Notes under the pieces: model-generated | Told to the model about the DNA's origin: nothing | What the model saw: the letters and a program-made list of their open reading frames with translations, nothing else | Databases searched by the model: none | Translations under genes and position numbers: made by a program | NCBI GenBank assembly: GCA_036785705.1 | Contig: JAWUZG010000084.1 | Location: forward strand, 15,327,501-15,391,500 | Source: Acanthornis magna | Lineage: Eukaryota > Chordata > Aves > Passeriformes > Acanthizidae | DNA: 64,000 nt | Reading direction: 5' to 3' | Part shown: positions 62,337 through 64,000 of the stretch, piece by piece | How the letters are laid out: each line of letters begins with the position of its first letter | Position numbering within the stretch: position 1 is the stretch's first letter

Positions 62337-64000
62337 ATGTCAGTAGCATCACAAATGGACCTGCCTGAAGAACTCCAGCATCCATATACAAAATTTTCTG
62401 AATGGAAATTCAAGCTCTTTAAATTGCGATCATTTGAAAAAACAGCCTCTGATGACAGTCAGCACATAAACAAAGATCAGACAGAAGAGGCTGCTTCTTC
62501 AAACAAAGAATTCATCCTGCATAAAGATGAAGCAGTGCCAAGAGGAGAAAAGACGAAGTTAACCGGTGATAGGCAGGGACTTGAAGAAGATGCCCACGCC
62601 ATGAAAACACAAAACAATAGAGCTCATCAGAACAATCTGAAGCAACTCTGCCGCATCTGTGGAGTTTCATTTAAAACTGATTGTTACAAAAGCACTTACC
62701 CAGTGCATGGGCCAGTGGATGACAAAACTCTGTGGCTTCTGAGAAAGAAAGAAAAAACAGCAACCTCTTGGCCAGATCTTATTGCTAAGGTCTTCAAGAT
62801 TGATGTGCGAGGGGATGTTGATACTATCCATCCCACTCGATTCTGCCACAACTGTTGGAGTATTATACATAGAAAATTCAGTAATACTCTGTGTGAAGTG
62901 TATTTTCCTAGGAACAGCACCATGGAGTGGCAGCCCCACTCCCCAAACTGTGATGTGTGCCATACTACCAGGCGAGGAGTCAAGAGAAAAAGCCAGCCCC
63001 CAAGTGTACAACGTGGCAAACGTGTCAAAACCACTGGGGAACGCGCTCGGCGAAACAGAGGTGTAAAGAACCAAGCTCAGACAAATAACAAAAATTTAAT
63101 GAAAGAGATTGTCAATTGTAATGATATACATCTCAGCACCAAGCTGCTTGCAGTTGATTACCCAGTAGATTTCATTAAATCCATTTCTTGCCAGATTTGT
63201 GAGCATATTTTGGCAGATCCAGTGGAAACAACATGCAGACACTTGTTCTGCAGAACTTGTGTCCTTAAATGTATCAGGGTTATGGGCAGCTATTGCCCCT
63301 CCTGCTGGTATCCCTGCTTTCCTACTGATCTGGTAACCCCAGTGAAATCCTTCCTGAACATCCTTGACAACCTGAGTATAAGATGTCCTGTAAAGGAATG
63401 TGATGAAGAGATCTTGCATGGGAAATATGGCCAACACGTCTCCAGCCACAAAGAGATGAAAGATAGAGAGCTCTGCAGCTACATAAATAAAGGTGGCCGA
63501 CCGAGGCAGCACCTCCTGTCTTTGACGAGGAGAGCTCAGAAACATCGTCTGAGGGAACTGAAACGTCAAGTCAAGGCTTTTGCTGAGAAAGAGGAGGGTG
63601 GTGATATAAAAGCTGTATGCATGACTCTGTTCCTGCTAGCTTTGAGAGCAAAAAATGAACACAAACAAGCAGATGAACTGGAGGCTATAATGCAAGGGAG
63701 GGGATCTGGACTTCATCCTGCTGTCTGTCTGGCAATCCGAGTCAACACATTTCTCAGCTGTAGTCAGTATCACAAAATGTACAGAACAGTAAAAGCTGTC
63801 ACTGGGAGGCAGATCTTCCAGCCTCTGCATGCTCTTCGCACTGCTGAGAAAGCCCTCCTACCAGGTTATCACCCATTCGAGTGGAAACCTCCCCTGAAAA
63901 ATGTATCCACTAACACAGAAGTGGGAATTATAGATGGACTCTCAGGACTGCCACTGTCAATTGATGACTACCCAGTGGACACAATTGCAAAGAGATTTCG
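62337..64000 (+). CDS. RAG1: RAG1, V(D)J recombinase subunit, 5' 554 codons (runs off the window)
   Basis: RAG1 with RAG2 recognises recombination signal sequences and cuts DNA at immunoglobulin and T-cell receptor loci in the lymphocyte nucleus; it descends from a Transib-like transposase. The frame is open for 554 full codons of about 1,040 expected. Visible in order: [20 protein letters not shown]; a Cys-rich N-terminal zinc region from C105 (CRICGVSF ... YPVHGPVD); basic KRKSQ/RARRNR clusters; a C3HC4 RING at 285-323 ([20 protein letters not shown] ... CPSC), itself an E3 ligase; a C2H2 finger (C350, C355, H367, H371); and the nonamer-binding domain from residue 386 ([20 protein letters not shown]). 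The window stops about ten codons before the expected first catalytic aspartate. The start at 62337 precedes the conserved QHPY block by 14 codons; a second ATG is at codon 7. No break is seen. Confidence 0.98.
   Translation, partial: MSVASQMDLPEELQHPYTKFSEWKFKLFKLRSFEKTASDDSQHINKDQTEEAASSNKEFILHKDEAVPRGEKTKLTGDRQGLEEDAHAMKTQNNRAHQNNLKQLCRICGVSFKTDCYKSTYPVHGPVDDKTLWLLRKKEKTATSWPDLIAKVFKIDVRGDVDTIHPTRFCHNCWSIIHRKFSNTLCEVYFPRNSTMEWQPHSPNCDVCHTTRRGVKRKSQPPSVQRGKRVKTTGERARRNRGVKNQAQTNNKNLMKEIVNCNDIHLSTKLLAVDYPVDFIKSISCQICEHILADPVETTCRHLFCRTCVLKCIRVMGSYCPSCWYPCFPTDLVTPVKSFLNILDNLSIRCPVKECDEEILHGKYGQHVSSHKEMKDRELCSYINKGGRPRQHLLSLTRRAQKHRLRELKRQVKAFAEKEEGGDIKAVCMTLFLLALRAKNEHKQADELEAIMQGRGSGLHPAVCLAIRVNTFLSCSQYHKMYRTVKAVTGRQIFQPLHALRTAEKALLPGYHPFEWKPPLKNVSTNTEVGIIDGLSGLPLSIDDYPVDTIAKRF

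Noticed and set aside
1..64000. CRISPR arrays, tRNA or rRNA genes, prokaryotic operons or phage genes
   Set aside because: No regularly spaced repeats, cloverleaf sequence or ribosomal RNA was seen. The gene structure is clearly that of a vertebrate nuclear genome.

Overview
The window looks like a piece of bird nuclear genome. It holds interrupted, intron-rich vertebrate genes with GT-AG splice sites, several CR1-type LINE fragments (the dominant avian retroposon) and no mammalian SINEs. The gene order is the conserved amniote block PRR5L - TRAF6 - RAG1, with RAG2 expected just beyond the right edge. All identifications come from reading translations and splice sites by eye; no database search was run.

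Layout. About 1-22,340 (+ strand) is the 3' two thirds of PRR5L: six coding exons at 1160-1208, 9803-9860, 12783-12874, 16150-16290, 17933-18059 and 21389-21720, joining in frame to 265 residues that end in a stop. The upstream exons lie off the left edge. About 22,340-33,160 is intergenic, with a CR1 remnant, an AT-rich block containing a long hairpin, and T-rich low-complexity DNA. About 33,160-55,640 (- strand) is TRAF6: six coding exons from 47780 down to 36702 (545 residues, complete), a long presumed 3' UTR, and a non-coding first exon inside a CpG island at about 54,960-56,060. About 56,060-59,580 is spacer carrying a well-preserved CR1 3' end. About 59,580-64,000 (+ strand) is the start of RAG1: a candidate promoter and non-coding exon 1 ending at 59857, a 2.45-kb intron, then the coding exon from ATG 62337, open to the window edge (554 complete codons).

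How the genes relate. PRR5L (Protor-2) is an mTORC2 accessory subunit. TRAF6 is the RING E3 ligase of Toll/IL-1 receptor and TNF-superfamily signalling. RAG1 is the V(D)J recombinase catalytic subunit, a domesticated transposase. They are not an operon. PRR5L and TRAF6 converge; TRAF6 and RAG1 diverge from starts about 4 kb apart. No previously undescribed system was found. The points most worth a second look are a dense RUNX/E-box/GATA cluster upstream of RAG1, a roughly 23-residue insertion in TRAF6, a shortened C-terminal region in PRR5L, a miR-146 seed site in the presumed TRAF6 3' UTR, and a long AT-rich hairpin between PRR5L and TRAF6.
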